From Pseudanabaena sp. UWO311 (GTDB taxonomy: Bacteria > Cyanobacteriota > Cyanobacteriia > Pseudanabaenales > Pseudanabaenaceae): DNA of 64,000 nucleotides. The translations under genes and the position numbers were made by a program. The stretch covers positions 39,643-103,642 of the forward strand of contig NZ_SJEE01000018.1 in assembly GCF_006937785.1 (NCBI RefSeq), given 5' to 3'. Of the stretch, positions 56,701 to 64,000 are shown piece after piece; the first letter of the stretch is position 1; each line of letters starts with the position of its first letter. A model generated the notes under the pieces. That model did not search any database, was not told the origin of the DNA, and saw only the letters and a program-made list of their open reading frames with translations.

Positions 56701-58305
56701 ATGCAAACGGGGTCTGTTTCTCCACTGGTTCTGATCATCTTAGACGGCTGGGGACATAGGGAAGAAACCGAGGGCAATGCGATCGCCGCAGCAAATACTC
56801 CCGTCATGGATAGTCTGTGGAGTACCTACCCAAAAACTCTCCTCCAAGCCTCTGGCAAAGATGTTGGCTTACCAAAAGGTCAAATGGGCAACTCCGAAGT
56901 TGGACATTTAAACATTGGCGCTGGTCGAGTTGTGCCTCAGGAATTAGTGAGAATTTCTGATGCTGTCGATGATGGCTCGTTGTTGTCAAATTCTGTACTA
57001 GTCCAAGTTTGTGAAAAGGTCAGGGCTAACCATAGCAAATTGCATCTTATCGGGCTTTGCTCTGATGGCGGCGTGCATTCACATATCGATCATCTATTGG
57101 GATTACTAGATTTAGCCAAATCTCAACAAATTGACGATGTCTGTATTCATGTGATTACTGATGGACGAGACACTTTGCCCCATTCAGGGATCAACTTTAT
57201 AAAGCTTTTACAAGCACATATTAAAAAAATTGGTGTCGGACGCATTGTCACGATCAGTGGACGTTATTTTGTGATGGATCGCGACAAGCGTTGGGATCGC
57301 GTTCAAAAAGCCTATGAAGTCCTGACTAATGATCGCATCACCACTGAGCTAACTGAACCAACGGATTTGTTGGAATCTGCCTACAAAGAAAAAGTTACTG
57401 ACGAATTTTTGCCCCCAACTCGAATTGCACAAGGTGCGATCGCTTCTGGGGACGGTGTAATATGCTTTAATTTCCGTCCAGATCGCTCTCGTGAGATTAC
57501 CCAAGCTATTGTTGCGAAAAACTTTGCAGGTTTTGAACGCGATTATATCGAGGATATCGCCTATGCCACATTTACGCAGTACGATAGCGCTCTACCTGTT
57601 CCTGTTGCCTTTTTACCCCAAAACTTAACGAATTTGCTGGGGCCAGTCGTGGCAAAGCATGGACTAAAACAATTACGCCTAGCCGAAACTGAGAAATATG
57701 CCCATGTCACCTATTTCTTTGATGGTGGTTTGGAAGAAGCCAGTGAAGGTGATGATCGCGTTTTGGTCAATAGTCCAAGGGTCTCTACCTACGACCAAGA
57801 ACCTGCCATGTCTGCGGCTGAGGTGACACGCATCGCCTCAGAGGCGATCGCTAAACGCATTTATTCGCTGATCGTAATTAACTACGCTAACCCAGACATG
57901 GTTGGGCACACTGGCAACTTTGAAGCTACGGTCAAGGCTCTTGAACATGTAGATAAATGTTTGGGCAAACTATTAGCGAGTATCGCTAATGCAGGAGGTA
58001 CGGCTTTGATCACCGCCGATCATGGCAATGCTGAATATATGTGGGATGAGCATGGCAATCCTTGGACTGCCCACTCTAGCAATCCTGTACCATTTATTTT
58101 GATAGAGGGTGAAGGATGCAAGATCTATGGTCATGGTGCTGATGTCAAGCTCAAGCCTTCAGGTGGTCGTCTAGCGGATATCGCACCTACGATTTTAGAA
58201 ATTTTGCAAGTCCCAAAACCAGAAGAAATGACAGGCATTTCTTTGCTGGAAACTGCAATTTATGAGCTACAGAGCGTCAAAACTCCAGTCAAAATTGGTA
58301 AATAG
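56701..58305 (+). CDS. gpmI: Phosphoglycerate mutase, 2,3-bisphosphoglycerate-independent
   Basis: GpmI interconverts 3- and 2-phosphoglycerate in glycolysis and is Mn-dependent. I chose the ATG at 56701 (MQTGSVSPLVLIILDGWG, 534 aa); the frame is open to an ATG at 56638 but the family N-terminus supports the later one. The alkaline-phosphatase-like metal sites are visible: D15 in LIILDGWG, S65 in MGNSEVGHLNIGAGR (phospho-Ser), and DHGNAEYM towards the end; the transferase insert has HVITDGRDTLPHSG and ISGRYFVMDRDKRWDR. It stands alone, followed by a terminator. Confidence 0.97.
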   Translation: MQTGSVSPLVLIILDGWGHREETEGNAIAAANTPVMDSLWSTYPKTLLQASGKDVGLPKGQMGNSEVGHLNIGAGRVVPQELVRISDAVDDGSLLSNSVLVQVCEKVRANHSKLHLIGLCSDGGVHSHIDHLLGLLDLAKSQQIDDVCIHVITDGRDTLPHSGINFIKLLQAHIKKIGVGRIVTISGRYFVMDRDKRWDRVQKAYEVLTNDRITTELTEPTDLLESAYKEKVTDEFLPPTRIAQGAIASGDGVICFNFRPDRSREITQAIVAKNFAGFERDYIEDIAYATFTQYDSALPVPVAFLPQNLTNLLGPVVAKHGLKQLRLAETEKYAHVTYFFDGGLEEASEGDDRVLVNSPRVSTYDQEPAMSAAEVTRIASEAIAKRIYSLIVINYANPDMVGHTGNFEATVKALEHVDKCLGKLLASIANAGGTALITADHGNAEYMWDEHGNPWTAHSSNPVPFILIEGEGCKIYGHGADVKLKPSGGRLADIAPTILEILQVPKPEEMTGISLLETAIYELQSVKTPVKIGK

Positions 58306-58359
58306 ATCAATGGTCTGAATCGCGGATTAGACGGATTTATTAATGACAAGGATTGTTTA

Positions 58360-58397
58360 AAAAAGGAAAGATGGCGCTTGCGCCATCTTTCCTTTTT
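58360..58397. terminator. Terminator after gpmI
   Basis: Perfect 18-bp arms (AAAAAGGAAAGATGGCGC) with a 2-base loop and T-run, 55 bases after the gpmI stop codon. Confidence 0.85.
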
Positions 58398-58464
58398 AGG
58401 TTGCAGAATATAGATAGCGTTAGAGAAAACTTATCGCCATCTATAATTCTGAAGGTTAACTTAA

Positions 58465-59298
58465 ATGCCAAAACTAACCAGACGCAAGTTCATTGCGATT
58501 AGTAGTCTAACGGCTGGCTTTGCGATCGCTGTACAGCCAATTTCTGCCAAAACAATTACTACCGATCTCAAGGGGATCATCGCAGGTGAAGTCAAAATCC
58601 CTGTCAAAGACGGCATAATTCCCGCCTATCGGGCTAGACCGACTTTTGGCAAAGATTTCCCTGTCATCTTAGTTGTCCAAGAGATTTTTGGAGTTCATGC
58701 TTATATTCAAGATGTTTGTCGTCGCTTAGCCAAATTAGGTTATTTAGCGATCGCCCCTGAAATGTTTTATCGACAGGGCGATGTGTCAAAACTAACGGAT
58801 ATTGCTGAGATTCGGAAAGTGGTTAGTAAAGTACCTGATGCACAGGTAATGTCTGACCTTGATGCAACTGTGGCATGGGCGATGAAATCTGCGAAGGGAG
58901 ATCCAAACAAACTGGGAATTACTGGTTTTTGTTGGGGTGGACGAATTACTTGGCTTTATGCTGCTCATAACCCTAAAGTCAAGGCTGGTGTCGCATGGTA
59001 TGGCAGACTTGTGGGCGAATCAACCGCACTCACGCCCAAACATCCAGTTGACATCTCCAAGAGCTTACAAGTACCAATATTAGGACTCTATGGTGGCAAA
59101 GATACGGGTATTCCTTTAGATACGGTTGAGCAAATGCGCGATCGCCTCAAAGGTTGCAGTACCAAATCCGAAATTGTTATTTATCCTGACGCACCTCACG
59201 CTTTTCACGCCGATTATCGTCCTTCCTATAGACAGACCGAGGCCGAGGATGGCTGGAAGCGTTTACAGGCTTGGTTTCAGGAAAATGGAGTTGCCTAA
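58465..59298 (+). CDS. Exported dienelactone hydrolase-family protein
   Basis: The 277-residue alpha/beta hydrolase has a twin-arginine signal ([20 protein letters not shown], cleavage near SAK at 29), so it should be exported folded. The catalytic triad of the DLH type is visible: C156 in GFCWGG, D213 in YGGKDTG and H245 in PDAPHAF. Dienelactone hydrolases open lactone rings, but exported cyanobacterial members have no known substrate. It sits between two palindromic terminators, so it is transcribed alone. Confidence 0.93.
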   Translation: MPKLTRRKFIAISSLTAGFAIAVQPISAKTITTDLKGIIAGEVKIPVKDGIIPAYRARPTFGKDFPVILVVQEIFGVHAYIQDVCRRLAKLGYLAIAPEMFYRQGDVSKLTDIAEIRKVVSKVPDAQVMSDLDATVAWAMKSAKGDPNKLGITGFCWGGRITWLYAAHNPKVKAGVAWYGRLVGESTALTPKHPVDISKSLQVPILGLYGGKDTGIPLDTVEQMRDRLKGCSTKSEIVIYPDAPHAFHADYRPSYRQTEAEDGWKRLQAWFQENGVA

Positions 59299-59310
59299 CC
59301 AAAAACTGAA

Positions 59311-59367
59311 ATAGAGCTTTGCAAGAAAAAAGAGCGCGTTGCGCTCTTTTTTCTTGCAAAGCTCTAT
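59311..59367. terminator. 27-bp palindrome after the DLH gene
   Basis: Perfect 27-bp arms (ATAGAGCTTTGCAAGAAAAA ...) with a GTT loop and a T-run, 13 bases after the stop codon. Confidence 0.88.
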
Positions 59368-59412
59368 CATGTAAAGGAGTGTAAAGTATTGTAAACAAAT
59401 CGTATTTTTAAG

Positions 59413-60129
59413 ATGCAAAGTAAAGTTGTTGTCGTTGTCGGTGCAACAGGCGGAATTGGTGCGGCACTTGTACCAAAACTAGCTGAAGCAGGAGCGAAGT
59501 TAGTTCTTGTAGCTAGAGATGTTGATAAGTTAGAAGAGCTAGTCAACAATCTGGAAGATGACTATGATAGCGAGGCGATCGCTATTCCCACAGACATCAC
59601 TAAATATGAGCAAGTCGAAGCGATGGTGCAGAAGGCGATCGCCCAGTTTGGACAGATTGATGTCTTAGTGAATGCCGCAGGTGCGGGTGTGATGAAGCAA
59701 TTCCTTCGCATTGAACCGCAAGAACTTGACCAGATGCTGGATCTCAATCTCAAGGGGAATTTCTATACCAGTCAAGTGGTTGCTAATGTAATGAAGGATC
59801 GCAAGATTGGTCATATCTGTAATGTAATTGGCATTCTTGGCAAACATCCCATGGCTATGGCATCAGCTTATTGTGCTTCAAAATTTGGGGCGATCGGATT
59901 TAGCAAATGTATGGCAGATGAACTTCGCCGTTTAGGTATTAAGGTGACTCTATTTTATTTTGGGGGAATTGATTCGCCATTCTGGGATAACGTTAGCCTG
60001 AAGGTCGATCGCAGCAAAATGTTAACGACTGAAACAGCGGCAAATGCAATCATGTTTGCGCTCTCCGCCGATCCACAAGCCGTACCGATGGAAATCAATA
60101 TTCAACCCGAAAGCCATTTATTCTTTTAA
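59413..60129 (+). CDS. Short-chain dehydrogenase/reductase lacking the catalytic Ser
   Basis: The 238-residue protein is a classical SDR: VVVVGATGGIGAALVPKLAEAG (NAD(P) loop), NAAGAG, and YCASK with Y153 and K157. The catalytic Ser normally 13 residues before the Tyr is Gly here (CNVIGILG, G140), so normal carbonyl reduction may be impaired or the role may be different. A basic residue following the second strand (VLVARD) points to NADPH. The substrate is unknown. Confidence 0.92.
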   Translation: MQSKVVVVVGATGGIGAALVPKLAEAGAKLVLVARDVDKLEELVNNLEDDYDSEAIAIPTDITKYEQVEAMVQKAIAQFGQIDVLVNAAGAGVMKQFLRIEPQELDQMLDLNLKGNFYTSQVVANVMKDRKIGHICNVIGILGKHPMAMASAYCASKFGAIGFSKCMADELRRLGIKVTLFYFGGIDSPFWDNVSLKVDRSKMLTTETAANAIMFALSADPQAVPMEINIQPESHLFF

Positions 60130-60137
60130 TTTATTTC

Positions 60138-60173
60138 CAAGTAGAGGTGTGCTTTGTGCAGCACCTCTACTTG
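60138..60173. terminator. Hairpin between the SDR and PAP2 genes
   Basis: Arms CAAGTAGAGGTG / CACCTCTACTTG with a 12-base inner part (TGCTTTGTGCAG) between convergent genes. Confidence 0.75.
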
Positions 60174-60180
60174 ATTTAGT

Positions 60181-60891
60181 TTAGTCATTATGACGATCGC
60201 TATAAATTCCAGCATTGTTTATCAAACTACGATTTAGGAGAAAGATACAAGTAACTAACCACAAAAATCCAACCAAGTAACCTGCAATTACATCAGTCAA
60301 CCAGTGAACCCCCAAATATAGGCGACTTACTCCAATCAACAAAATTAATCCTGTCATTACGACATAAATTAGTCGAGAAGATCGAGGGAACTCTTTTGCT
60401 AGTAAATATGCTAAAAATCCATACACTACTGTTCCTCCAAGGGCATGACCACTTGGGAAACTAGAAGATGTTTCTACAATTATTTGATGCCATAGTTGGG
60501 GTCGTGGTTTAGCAAAAAAGAGTTTCAACCCAACATTAAGAGCTAGCCCTCCGACACAGGCGATCGCAAATACTTTTATTTGTGAATGATTGCGCTTTCT
60601 CCAAAGCCAGAATGTAGTGCCAAAGAAGATTGCAGCCACCATTGGTGGATCTGCTAAACCTGTAATATTGAGCATTATTGAATCTAAAATTGGGGTTGAT
60701 GATTGATGAATCCAAAGTAAAATATTAGTGTCAAAGCTAAAGGCTTCTTTCTCCCAGACCTCTTGACACAACCACCCCAAGACCATTAATAGTGCAAGAC
60801 AACCAACAAAACTAACTACACCAATACTAGAGCCGCGAAAACTGCTCCAAGAGTTTAAGCGATTAATCCATACCTTAACTAATTGCTGCAT
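60181..60891 (-). CDS. PAP2-family lipid phosphatase
   Basis: The 236-residue membrane protein has about six membrane segments and the three PAP2 motifs: KLFFAKPRP (K-x6-RP), SSFPSGHALG (PSGH) and SRLYLGVHWLTDV (SR-x5-H-x3-D). Members remove phosphate from lipid pyrophosphates such as undecaprenyl-PP, or from phosphatidate. Half a kilobase upstream on the same strand is uppP, the unrelated main undecaprenyl-PP phosphatase, so both may serve the carrier lipid; substrate assignment is inference. Confidence 0.93.
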   Translation of the reverse strand: MQQLVKVWINRLNSWSSFRGSSIGVVSFVGCLALLMVLGWLCQEVWEKEAFSFDTNILLWIHQSSTPILDSIMLNITGLADPPMVAAIFFGTTFWLWRKRNHSQIKVFAIACVGGLALNVGLKLFFAKPRPQLWHQIIVETSSSFPSGHALGGTVVYGFLAYLLAKEFPRSSRLIYVVMTGLILLIGVSRLYLGVHWLTDVIAGYLVGFLWLVTCIFLLNRSLINNAGIYSDRHND

Positions 60892-61011
60892 AGAAAATAT
60901 TTAGACTGATTATTTGATAAGTAAAAATGACTGGAAAGTAATATTTCCCAAAATCTATAATTCAGAGAAATGCTGTAAATTTCGTTTCCCTTAGCACAAA
61001 TTAGGAACTTT

Positions 61012-61248
61012 TTATAAAGATTGATCAAAACTAACGCTGACTACTTCGGGAAATCGAAACACATCTATAAAAAATTGCTTGGCATTTGCTTCCTTCTCAA
61101 AGAGAAACGATTGATATAAGCCATGTTTACTCGCTTGGCTCTTATAGCAGTTGCCCATTAGAGTCTCTGCTAGTTGATCAATTTCAGTGTTTGATGTTTC
61201 CATATGTACTGAAATATTTCTACGCACTAACCTGTTTCGACTGCACAT
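61012..61248 (-). CDS. Small hypothetical protein
   Basis: From the ATG at 61248 it has 78 residues (MCSRNRLVRRNISVHMETSN...); a GTG at 61260 and an ATG at 61203 are other choices. The strand-helix-helix-strand pattern (NISVHMETS, EIDQLAETLMGNCY, EANAKQFFIDVFRFP, VVSVSFDQSL) resembles a small ferredoxin-like fold. I do not recognise it. It lies between the PAP2 gene and uppP on the same strand. Confidence 0.6.
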   Translation of the reverse strand: MCSRNRLVRRNISVHMETSNTEIDQLAETLMGNCYKSQASKHGLYQSFLFEKEANAKQFFIDVFRFPEVVSVSFDQSL

Positions 61249-61346
61249 AGTTAAATTCACCCGTTTTAATAAGATCTTTTTACAAGAAATCCTGATTCTC
61301 CGATAGACTGCAAGACATTGATTGGCTCATGAGTTTCATATACATC

Positions 61347-62228
61347 TCAGCGAAGAAAACCCATTGCTGAACCAATCAATAAAAATAATCCCATTACTAG
61401 GCGATACCAAACAAAGAACCAAGTACTTCGCTTCTCTAAATATCGTAGCAGTCCAAAAATCGCTACAAATGCGGAAATACTAGCAGAGGTCAAACCTGCA
61501 CCAAGAATTAACCAACCATTTAGATCTAACCCAGCTTTGGTTAGAGAATGTAACTCTACGGCTCCTGCCAGAATAATTGCAGGTAATCCCAACAGGAATG
61601 AGAATCGAGCCGCAGTTTCTCTTTCCATATTCAGAAATAATCCTGCCGTTAAAGTAGAACCAGAACGAGATACCCCAGGGATTAAGGCAAAAGCTTGAGC
61701 AATTCCTACCCATAGTCCATCTAAAAGTGTGAGTTTCTCAAAAGTCCTTTCTCTTTTACCTCGCAACTCAGCGATCGCCAGCAATAAAGACATACCAATA
61801 GATGCAACACCAATGACAGCAAGGCTACGCAAAGGAGAATTAGGAGCGTTTAAGGTCTTTTTTAGTAAGATTCCTGCAATCCCAATGGGAATAGTGCCAA
61901 TTAGTAATCCTAATGTTAGGCGAAAAAATTTAGATTGATAATCTTGATGAGCGATCGCTCTTATCGAACTACCAACTAAGCTTTTAATATCTTGCCAAAA
62001 ATAAGCTAAAACTGCACCTAAACTAGCAAGCTGCATAGCTGCGGAAAATACGGAACCAGGGTCTTGCCATCCGAGTAAACTGGGGACAATGCGGAGGTGA
62101 GCAGTGCTACTAATGGGTAATAGTTCGGTAATTCCTTGGACAATTCCCAAGAAAATTACTTTAAGATAACCTAATTGCACGAATCCAAGGTCTACAGTCT
62201 CAGAAGAAGCGATCGCAATTAAAAACAT
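61347..62228 (-). CDS. uppP: Undecaprenyl-diphosphatase UppP (BacA)
   Basis: UppP recycles the carrier lipid of peptidoglycan synthesis by dephosphorylating undecaprenyl-PP at the outer face of the membrane, and overproduction gives bacitracin resistance. The 293-residue protein has about eight membrane segments and both family motifs: GIVQGITELLPISSTAHL (catalytic Glu and His) and PGVSRSGSTLTAG. The ATG at 62228 gives an N-terminal tail of about 25 residues before the first motif strand. It is transcribed alone or with the small gene that follows. Confidence 0.96.
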   Translation of the reverse strand: MFLIAIASSETVDLGFVQLGYLKVIFLGIVQGITELLPISSTAHLRIVPSLLGWQDPGSVFSAAMQLASLGAVLAYFWQDIKSLVGSSIRAIAHQDYQSKFFRLTLGLLIGTIPIGIAGILLKKTLNAPNSPLRSLAVIGVASIGMSLLLAIAELRGKRERTFEKLTLLDGLWVGIAQAFALIPGVSRSGSTLTAGLFLNMERETAARFSFLLGLPAIILAGAVELHSLTKAGLDLNGWLILGAGLTSASISAFVAIFGLLRYLEKRSTWFFVWYRLVMGLFLLIGSAMGFLR

Positions 62229-62415
62229 AATCGAGTATTTGATGATCAGAGAACACTATAAACACAAACAATCAAGAACTTAGAAAGAATTCCTACGTTT
62301 ATTAATTTATAGCGATCGCTGGTCGCCAAGCTTAGTAAATACACAACCTTTCCAACTTCTTGATTATTGATCTCTATAGTTGGAAACGTAAATCAATAAA
62401 TCAAGGTTACTTGTG

Positions 62416-62793
62416 ATGAAAACTTCGACAAAAGCGTTTCTAGCTGCGACACTAGTCGGATTAGTCGGTGTTGGTGGTTTGGCAAAAGCTGCTCGTGCTA
62501 TCCCCATGCAAGCATCTCAACCATCAGCTATTGAAGTTGCTGATCGCGAAACTGGTGAAGCCAAAGACGATCAAATGGATGCAAATCAGTCTGCCAAACT
62601 CAGCGCTTTGGCAAAAATCACGCCTCAGCAAGCGCAACAAGCCGCAGAAGCTACTGTTGCTGGCAAGGCAAATTCTGTGAAGTTGGAGAATGAAAATGGT
62701 AGTCTTGTCTATTCTGTCGTGATCGCTCAGAAGGAAGTTAAAGTCGATGCTGGTAACGGTCGTGTCCTGTATACCGACAGTCTGAACAATTAG
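62416..62793 (+). CDS. Exported PepSY-domain protein with a possible premature stop
   Basis: The 125-residue protein (ATG at 62416; GTG at 62413 also possible) has a signal peptide (LAATLVGLVGVGGLAKAARA) and one PepSY domain (AKITPQQAQQAAEATVAGKANSVKLENENGSLVYSVVI...KEVKVDAGNGRVLYTD), a fold that binds or inhibits peptidases in the envelope. After the TAG stop the same frame stays open for 31 codons (GSENNHVRSS..., ending GDGETNDDMAK and a TAG at 62887-62889), rich in Asp and Gly like known tails of this family. So the TAG may be a recent nonsense change, a readthrough site or a sequence error. Confidence 0.88.
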   Translation: MKTSTKAFLAATLVGLVGVGGLAKAARAIPMQASQPSAIEVADRETGEAKDDQMDANQSAKLSALAKITPQQAQQAAEATVAGKANSVKLENENGSLVYSVVIAQKEVKVDAGNGRVLYTDSLNN

Positions 62794-63065
62794 GGAAGTG
62801 AAAATAATCACGTTCGCAGTAGCATTCAAGTTTCTGAAACTGGAATGGGCGATGGTGATGGCGAAACCAATGATGATATGGCTAAGTAGCAAGTTAGGTT
62901 GACACTCTACAAATCTAGTCCAGATTGTTGAATGTCACAATAATTTGAAACAGTTAGATTGTTAATTAATGTTCTCCCAAATCTGATGGAGGAGCATTAA
63001 TTAATTTTTATGGATAACAAATTGGAAGCCAAAGGAAAATTTTTACTTTCCCATTATTAAATATT

Positions 63066-63293
63066 ATGATTATGCAAAAAGTGTTAAATAGAGTTCCAGA
63101 GGTTACAGTTGCTTTCTGGATTATTAAGATTTTGGCGACTACGGTAGGAGAAACTGCGGCAGACTATTTAAAGGCAGAACTGAAGTTTGGCTTAGTCAAT
63201 ACATCCTACATTATGAGTGGTCTATTGCTGATGTTGCTTTGGAATCAGTTTCGGCTTAAACGCTATGTACCAGTGAGTTATTGGGCTGATTGA
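63066..63293 (+). pseudogene. Truncated COG4705 membrane protein, cut by the IS element
   Basis: The frame encodes NRVPEVTVAFWIIKILATTVGETAADYL, a membrane segment, and RYVPVSYW, the N-terminal quarter of the COG4705 (membrane-anchored) family, which has about 250 residues. It then reads into the IS end and stops at 63293. The rest of the gene should lie beyond the IS, outside the window. Confidence 0.85.
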
Positions 63294-64000
63294 CTGACAA
63301 AAGACTAGGAAGCCCAGTCGAGAGTAGAAGCATAGAATGAAATACGGAACAATTTCTGAAGATATTTTCGACGAGAAGCGATAGCAGGGTCAGAGTCAAG
63401 ATAAGAAGTAAAAGAGTAGGAAGGCAAGAAAGCCCAGTTTTTCGTGATCGCGGAGTGAATCCAGTTCCAGCCAATCTTGAGATAACTAAGCCCACGAAAC
63501 CAATGAGGATCAACCAAACGACGATAGCCAGAATCGGCAACAGCTAATCCTTGAGCAGTTAAGAATAAAGTGGTCAACGCAAGCACCAAACAGAGTCGAG
63601 AAATGGCAGGAGCCGAGCGTAAGCGGGAAGATTCCAAATCAAAGCCATTAGATTTATCATCCAAGAAATTCTCCTCAATATCGAATCTAAGCCCATACTC
63701 GCGAAAAGTTTGGACTGTAGTGGGTTCAGTACTGAGAATATACCAATACTCTTGACTGGTAGATTCCCAAGCAGCCGCGATATGCACATCAGTAAGGGAC
63801 TTGGACTTAGTTTTGTGGACTTTAACATTGTGAATCAACTTGGCTTCGCCGAGACCGAGGTGCAATTGGTTGACAGTCTGCCAACCATTCTTGGGATGGT
63901 GTATCCAGAAATTACCCTTAATCCGTATCCGACATTGCCATTTTAATTCCCGCACATAGCGTACTAATTCTGGATTGGCAAATCCTCGGTCGGCTAATAA
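63286..64000 (-). mobile_element. IS4-type insertion sequence, one end and most of the transposase gene
   Basis: The element begins within a few bases of 63286, where the COG4705 gene loses similarity, and runs off the right edge. It carries a transposase with the IS4-family YREK signature. Inverted repeats and target duplication cannot be determined because the other end is not visible. Confidence 0.85.
63305..64000 (-). CDS. IS4-family transposase, C-terminal part (gene leaves at the right edge)
   Basis: The frame is open from the right edge (LLADRGFANPELVRYVREL just before the first Met at 63955), which contains the second catalytic Asp region. Further on is YGLRFDIEENFLDDKS, which fits the IS4 signature Y-x2-R-x3-E-x6-K exactly and supplies the catalytic Glu. 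The end of the protein (SSRLRSAPAISRLCLVLALTTLF ...) is typical for the family. No frameshift or stop is seen in this part, so the element may be active. Confidence 0.92.
   Translation of the reverse strand, partial: LLADRGFANPELVRYVRELKWQCRIRIKGNFWIHHPKNGWQTVNQLHLGLGEAKLIHNVKVHKTKSKSLTDVHIAAAWESTSQEYWYILSTEPTTVQTFREYGLRFDIEENFLDDKSNGFDLESSRLRSAPAISRLCLVLALTTLFLTAQGLAVADSGYRRLVDPHWFRGLSYLKIGWNWIHSAITKNWAFLPSYSFTSYLDSDPAIASRRKYLQKLFRISFYASTLDWAS

Overview
The window is chromosomal DNA of a cyanobacterium. The evidence is the split RNA polymerase genes (rpoC1 for gamma, rpoC2 for beta-prime), a cis-carotene isomerase (crtH), YggT/Ycf19, DUF1517, a TIGR04376-like protein, a NrtA/CmpA-type transporter, and many HIP1 octamers (GCGATCGC). 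Moderate GC and long perfect hairpins after most genes suggest a Pseudanabaena-like filamentous cyanobacterium; that genus call is inference from memory.

Layout. 1-8.6 kb: the 3' part of recN, a 45-residue Cys-rich protein, acetyl-CoA synthetase, exported TPR and pentapeptide-repeat proteins, hemB, purB and YggT. 8.8-12.2 kb: a nitrate/bicarbonate-type ABC transporter operon in the order permease, binding protein, ATPase, preceded by a clear ydaO-type (c-di-AMP) riboswitch; the ATPase gene ends in a 23-bp perfect inverted repeat that appears to have frameshifted it. 12.7-16.2 kb: a double-domain M16 peptidase and a HTH-like protein. 16.2-25.8 kb: the rpoB-rpoC1-rpoC2 operon. 25.9-31.4 kb: gcvT, an attC-like site with a DUF433/DUF5615 toxin-antitoxin pair, crtH and accA.

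31.6-40 kb is the most unusual block. Two exported TPR-CHAT proteases flank an exported V8/trypsin-like protease. Both CHAT genes carry a conserved leader, and a third orphan copy of that leader lies just after an Rpn-family nuclease gene, so the locus has been duplicated and partly lost. 40.2-49.2 kb: pdhB, umuDC, a NUDIX hydrolase, tRNA-Pro(GGG), cyanobacterial proteins of unknown role, DUF1517 and gshB. 49.3-53.1 kb is accessory DNA: a P-loop kinase, a Uma2 nuclease, a decayed DUF433 antitoxin, MITE-like repeats and an AbiE toxin-antitoxin pair. 53.1-62.9 kb: two signal peptidases I, aspartate kinase, gpmI, a dienelactone hydrolase, an SDR, a PAP2 phosphatase, uppP and a PepSY protein. The right edge is an IS4-type element inserted in a COG4705 membrane-protein gene.

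Across the window, intergenic gaps hold long, often perfect palindromes (stems of about 10-32 bp), many sharing a short GC-rich centre such as GGCGC-TTC-GCGCC but with different flanking arms. Many can act as terminators. Others lie in divergent or leader regions and cannot, which suggests a mobile or actively maintained repeat family.
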